Source of the DNA: Trichuris trichiura
Lineage: Eukaryota > Nematoda > Enoplea > Trichinellida > Trichuridae
DNA length: 64,000 nucleotides
Direction: 5' to 3'
NCBI GenBank assembly: GCA_037903355.1
Contig: JBAJFE010000026.1
Span: 5,518,001-5,582,000, forward strand
This document shows positions 59,601-64,000 of the stretch, piece after piece. Position numbers and translations under genes: made by a program. Under the pieces are notes generated by a model. It saw only the letters and a list, made by a program, of their open reading frames with translations, had not been told where the DNA came from and made no database searches. Position 1 is the first letter of the stretch; the number at the start of each line of letters is the position of its first letter.

Positions 59601-61116
59601 CTCTATATCTGCCCTCCCGCTAAGAAGAGTTATGTGTTCAAATACGTTATCACTGCAAATTGCAACTTATCTTTAATACCATAGTCAATTGGAATATTAC
59701 TCATCTACTCATTCCTGCTATGGCGCTGACGAAAGAAAAACGTGTTTCCCGAATTTCCTGCTCTGACTTTGTTTGCGTCTAAATTAAAGATTAAACTTTC
59801 CGTATAGAAAACAAAAACAGTGAATTATGTGAATAACGCTAAAAAAGTTATATACTACCTTTCTGCAAATAAAATGCCTGTCCATTCTACGCGTCAGTCT
59901 TTCGTTGCCCAATTTTAGGTGTGCTGACTGACCCTGCAGTAAACAATCTTAGTGAAGTCAACCAAATTTTACCATTCTGTTGCAAAGTTTTTGATGCCTT
60001 TGACAAGATAGTGCTTAATTCGCTAGAACAAGATCAGAGTCTCAATAATCACATACTGAGAAAAAGGAAATAAAGTTTGGCAAATTCAACAGCTAGGCGA
60101 GTGAAGAAGCAGCGGATGCTTGCAAAACGGAATGGAAGGCGTACAAGGCTTTCGAAACGAACTTTTTTAGTGACTTCATTCTAAAAACGTTTCTATTAAT
60201 TTTGGAAACGATTGTATGGGCGTTCAAGTGCTTGAAACTGACAACACGATTCTTACTATTAAGAGGTAGTGCTGAGAATGAAGCACGTTTAATTATGCAA
60301 AACTAATACCCATCAAAAAGCCATTTTCAAACATGCAAATTTTCTTAAAAATTTCGGATATTGCCTTCTGGCCGTTAAAAATAACTTTATCCAATGTAAG
60401 TTGACATTACGTCAGTCTTGCGGCACCATTCGTTAACAAAAAAACGCCATTTTCAAAACAACTAATATAAAAGGCGTAGTTCAGGTTTCTCCTCCGCTCG
60501 TCTGGTCTAAGTTCAAAACAGTTAATGCTTTCGCTTTTCCTCAAGCGCATTAAAGAACACGTTATTCTACGAATGTTTAGAGTAGTGCTTTGACGTTCTC
60601 ATATCTTATGTCAACTGCGCAAACATTTTGTAGGTACTGATTCCCTGGTTCAATTAACTTCATCGGTAGCAGTCTATCTTCAGTAAACATTAGTAAACGG
60701 AAAACATGGACCGAATAGAAAAGAAGGACCGCTGGCAACGGGAGGAAGCGAGAACTTGAAAACCCCGGCACTAATAATTTTTCATTTCCATAACGGGACT
60801 TACCTTAAATGAAGCGTACATAATAAAAAAAGACTTACCTTAAGTAAAACCTATAGAACCAAAAAATACAAGACAGAGGCAATCAATTGCTGTATGTGCC
60901 AATAATTAAACTAAGTTATGCGTACCTTTTGGCACACTGCTTTCGGCTGTGGATCTGCGTTTGCCAAGAGTCCATTTGAAGCTGACAATCTCGCTCAGTG
61001 CAACATTTCTTTGTCGCCACAATGATAAGGATAATGAGCAGTACGAGCGGTGTCGCGATTGCCGCTGAGTACAGCGCAACCTTCCTCCATGACATTTTGA
61101 TTCGAGTGGAAGACAT
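50699..61116 (-). CDS. ENPP: Ectonucleotide pyrophosphatase/phosphodiesterase (ENPP), type II membrane protein
   Basis: Cell-surface enzyme splitting phosphodiester or pyrophosphate bonds of nucleotides or lipids. Exons: 61116-60926, 57495-57324, 57268-57140, 54980-54905, 54856-54684, 54619-54511, 54410-54306, 53933-53777, 53719-53559, 53489-53347, 53293-52981, 52774-52642, 52595-52460, 51095-50934; together 2160 nt, 720 codons in phase. An uncertain last exon (50902 to about 50699, or shorter) supplies the C-terminus. Exon 1 gives a short cytoplasmic start and membrane anchor (VALYSAAIATPLVLLIILII), then a short Cys-containing stalk. Catalytic domain: metal Asp in VVVISMDGFR, nucleophile Thr in YPTKTFPNHYSIV, EPDGTGHHFGPDSNQ, LTDHGMQ, GDHGYDYKVQSMRALF and APNNGT. 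Nuclease-like domain: GPIFDYNHDGLFDSDE (calcium loop), PSHYF, FAIPHKRE, HTARVRDIELLSGLRFF. No somatomedin B domains, unlike vertebrate ENPP1-3. All catalytic and metal residues I looked for are present. Confidence 0.93.
54981..57139 (-). other. Large intron of the ENPP gene
   Basis: 2.2 kb between the exons encoding HSENTKWWLGEP and IWNTVQANG, phase 0 on both sides. A plus-strand ORF at 55279-55551 is unrecognised. A small tandem of CTATCAGTCAGG-like units lies near 55887-55920. Confidence 0.6.
57496..60925 (-). other. Large first intron of the ENPP gene
   Basis: 3.4 kb between the membrane-anchor exon and the start of the catalytic domain; the exons join in phase (AG plus C gives Ser, then WQTLPVVV). 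Short ORFs inside (57588-57875, 58087-58386, 58468-58939 and others) overlap on both strands and match nothing known. Confidence 0.6.
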
Positions 61117-64000
61117 AGTTTGTCAAGCCAGAAAAAGCCTAAAAGTGCATCTCATTCAGTGAATGAATGATATAAAAACAGTTTATTTGACTTTCATGTA
61201 CTTTGCTCTCATTAAACTGCACTACGTACTTAAATTGGCTTTTCAGAAGGGTTATCTTAACGGAGTTCAGCCGCTTACAGATTCGCCTGTTAGTTTCCAG
61301 TGGATGAAGCACAGGAAGACAACGCAATTTGCTTATATCAAGCAAAGTTAACAGGAAATGGCCATACATTATCGGAAGCGGCCATACAGCATAAGGACAT
61401 CTCACTTGAAATTGGAAAATCAAGAAGTCGAAGTATTCCTCAAAGCTGACAAAGCAAACGCATGGCAGCGCCGTTATACGTTGTCCGTGTGATTAGCACG
61501 AAATAGTGGGAAACAGACATAACCAGATAACAAGTCAGCATCACCTTTAGATATTCGTTTGGAGCACCTCTTGCCACCGATCACTTTTGCCGTTCGCCAG
61601 AGCAATGAAACTTGTTTGTCTTGCCAGGGTATTTGGCAACCCTTTTCAAGGACTTCGCTTGAGTAGCGAAGGAGCTAGAGGGGGCTAGGGTCGCGTATGC
61701 ATACATAACCAGTCCTTCCGATAGGCTCAAAGTCTTATTCTGCCTGCTGTGTTAAAACGAAAGAAGCTGATCCATTGCGATGCCGTAAGTTGCGTTTCCG
61801 AAATGCAGACACATTATCTGCTACCAGTAAGCATGTTAAAAGTCGGCTAAACAGTGCTCACGGGAGATGGCTTGTTAGTACAGTAAAACTAAACCAGGCG
61901 TATGACTAATGTGCTCAAAATGAGCTTTTTTGAAAAAGTAGCTTATGTTGAATAAAAGTTATCTGTACTGCAACCCCGTAAGAGGACTTCGGGCAACACC
62001 AATAGTTATGCTCTGACTCTAATACTCTTTCCGTTTCGTTTCTTTCTATGCACTGGCTGTTATGTAATTGTTCATTAACACAGTAGGTGCAATAATGGAG
62101 AGACTCTGGTACAGTCTAACGTAGAACACGTGCATAGATTTCAATAATTATTTAATTAAAGTTGTTCAGCCATGACTCGATTGCCGTTGACTTTTACATT
62201 TGCATTTCTCTGAGCGGCTGAAGCGAAACTGTAACTACAAAGCCTCGTAGCCATCAGATCAATAGTAACTATAAGTCAACCTGTCATAACATGAAGAGAG
62301 AGAGAGAGAGAAAGAGTAAGCAGTCTAGAGCAACAAAACTGCTCAAGCTCATAATCATATAGTCGTTTATCCATTACCATTGAAAGATTGCTAAGCAGGC
62401 GATACTTATAAAGGTTGCTCCGAACAGTAATGCAATAAACTGTGCTGGAAGATAATTGCGCTGCATGCGTTTTTGCTATCAATAATTTAAAAGGCACATT
62501 GTAGTGGAAAAGCTTCTTACCTTATTGGCTTTCTTTCTTTCTTTCGGTTAGTTTTACTTGTTGCTTCTGTTCCACATTCGTTTTTTAGTGCATATACATC
62601 TTCAGCATCGAAAAATTGATAAGCGAATACCTCTGCAGCGTATCCAAACGCATTTGAGTTATACTGATTGGATGATGTAATGGTCTATTCATTACATAAG
62701 GCACAATGAAAGCATGCTTCACATGGAACTAGTTTCCGGAGGTAAGTGATAAACTTCCTATTTAGTTTTCGATAGACAGCTAAAAGGTTTAGATACCCTA
62801 AAAATCTTTCGATTATTACAACCTGTGTTAGCATTTCTTCGTTACTTGCTTCTCTAGAAGCATCTAAGCAAATGCTTCACTGAGCACGGCAAGGTAAATC
62901 GTTCTTCAAAGCGGTAGAGCGGATCAGTAAGGCATTGTTTGCGTAAGTGCTTCATTAGACTTTTAATGTGAACAAGCGCTCAACTTCGGCTGATTGTTTG
63001 TTGAAACATGACAAGTTTTTACCACCTAATCGCACTGACTACCAGTTGCAAACGCTTTTACTAAAGGAAACGCGCAAACTTATTTGCCAGGAAACCCCTC
63101 TTTCAACAGTTTAGCATATGAACGCATATCGGTTCTATTTCTCTCTCCCTCTCTCATGACAAAACGCGCAAGCGACAAGACTAGTCACGAAGTTAGTTGA
63201 TTTTCTAACAATGACGGAATATTGTGCCATTATAATTCAGCCGCAGAAATGATGAAGGAAGTAAATAATTAAAAAGGTAGTAATGCAATTTTAATGAACC
63301 ATTAAGTGTGCCACGGGCGCATGGAAAAGGTTGCTAGTGCGTAGCGATAAACCTATAACTGTGAGGTTTTCAGAATATACTTTTGAAGAAAATAATAGTT
63401 TTTTAAGAGAGAACTTAAGTATGGAAAAAACCGCGTGCCGTGCTGCCTGGAAAGTTCAATCCAGTTATACAAGTCCTTTTGTGCGAGAGTGGCAATGCCA
63501 CAAGTCGTGTGCTTAAACGACTGTTTCAGTATTTCTCAAAAATTGAGATTGTAGAAAATATTCGAAGACGCGGTCTCTCGGTGCCAGAAAAGTCTTCTGA
63601 TGAGCAAATTACCTTAATAAACTTATTAACTGTTGCTCCGTTTATTAATATTAAGCCTGGCCGCGTGAACTAAAACTTCCTTGAATTAAAAAAATTCTTT
63701 AGAAATTTGCAACATTATTTGCTTCCTACGTTTTTATGAATTGCTTATTGTTCTAGAAGAAACCGCAGACGCATTGCCACAATGTCGAATGGAGAATGCA
63801 AAATGCAAGAACTAGCTTAATTCCTATCTTTTCTAATAGCGGTTTGTTTAACTTAAGGGTAGGCTCATATGGCATTTTAAGCAGAAGTGTTTCGATCTTC
63901 CCGTGGTTGTACAAATATTAGAATGTTAGTTACTCTATCCAAAATAAATTCACCCTAAACTTTTCCACTGGAAGCTATGCAAGAGCTCCTAAAATGACTA
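61117..64000. other. No supported gene to the right edge
   Basis: Upstream flank of the ENPP gene, expected to hold its promoter. Contains a GA-rich run at 62292-62316, a CTTT run at 62529-62545 and two overlapping plus-strand ORFs at 63331-63673. The second of these (RLFQYFSKIEIVENIRRRGL) looks protein-like but matches nothing I know; it could be an exon of a gene continuing to the right. Confidence 0.3.
62292..62316 (+). repeat. (GA)n short tandem repeat
   Basis: GAAGAGAGAGAGAGAGAAAGAG: about eight GA units with one interruption. Confidence 0.85.

Noticed and set aside
61621..61700. Small hairpin (CTTCGCTTGAGTAGCGAAG) as a possible structured RNA or tRNA
   Set aside because: The stem is only a few base pairs, and no cloverleaf, A/B box pair or other support is visible.
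1..64000. Prokaryotic-type defence, CRISPR or operon systems
   Set aside because: Spliced genes, poly(A) signals and eukaryotic transposons throughout; no array or operon structure seen.

Overview
This is a eukaryotic, invertebrate nuclear contig. The protein-coding genes are broken by many short introns: nearly all the junctions I could fix by reading frame are 44-64 bp, with a few multi-kilobase introns. My best guess is a clade I nematode of the Trichuris type. That is an inference from the very short introns, a TAX-2-like channel subunit and the BEL/Pao content; nothing in the sequence names a species. I see no bacterial operons, no CRISPR arrays, no rRNA, and no tRNA I could support.

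Layout. 0.7-1.3 kb (-): the 5' half of a mitochondrial class I release factor, leaving the window at the left edge. 3.5-4.6 kb (-): an F-box/LRR protein. 7.6-8.4 kb (-): a GPN2-type GTPase. 11.4-15.2 kb (+): a decayed BEL/Pao retroelement with a Copia-like piece inside it. 15.8-16.2 kb: a hAT-type MITE. 16.8-18.8 kb (+): a CDC20/CDH1-family APC/C activator, complete in nine exons, one intron being GC-AG. 23.5-30.9 kb (+): the 3' end of a NOL4-family gene; its last intron holds a complete BEL/Pao retrotransposon (24044-30127) with identical LTRs, a 5-bp target duplication and one uninterrupted gag-pol frame. 33.6-37.8 kb (-): a cyclic-nucleotide-gated channel B subunit (TAX-2/CNGB type). 37.8-46 kb: repeats, a dead Tigger/pogo element (44239-45409) and weak ORFs. 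46.2-48.2 kb (+): a predicted secreted, disordered P/S/N/Q-rich protein. 48.4-49.3 kb: a second hAT MITE with a solo LTR nested in it. 50.7-61.1 kb (-): a complete type II membrane ectonucleotide pyrophosphatase/phosphodiesterase (ENPP), about 720 aa through 14 exons plus an uncertain last exon. 61-64 kb: no recognisable gene.

The genes are unrelated housekeeping, sensory and ecto-enzyme genes; I see no pathway or operon linking them. The remarkable content is mobile: a probably recent BEL insertion, a BEL/Copia mosaic, nested hAT/LTR insertions, and several foldback elements, including a near-perfect 218-bp palindrome in a channel intron. I did not find a convincing undescribed system.

Exon borders were placed by eye from GT/AG signals, phase and family conservation. 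They are firm where stated and approximate elsewhere.
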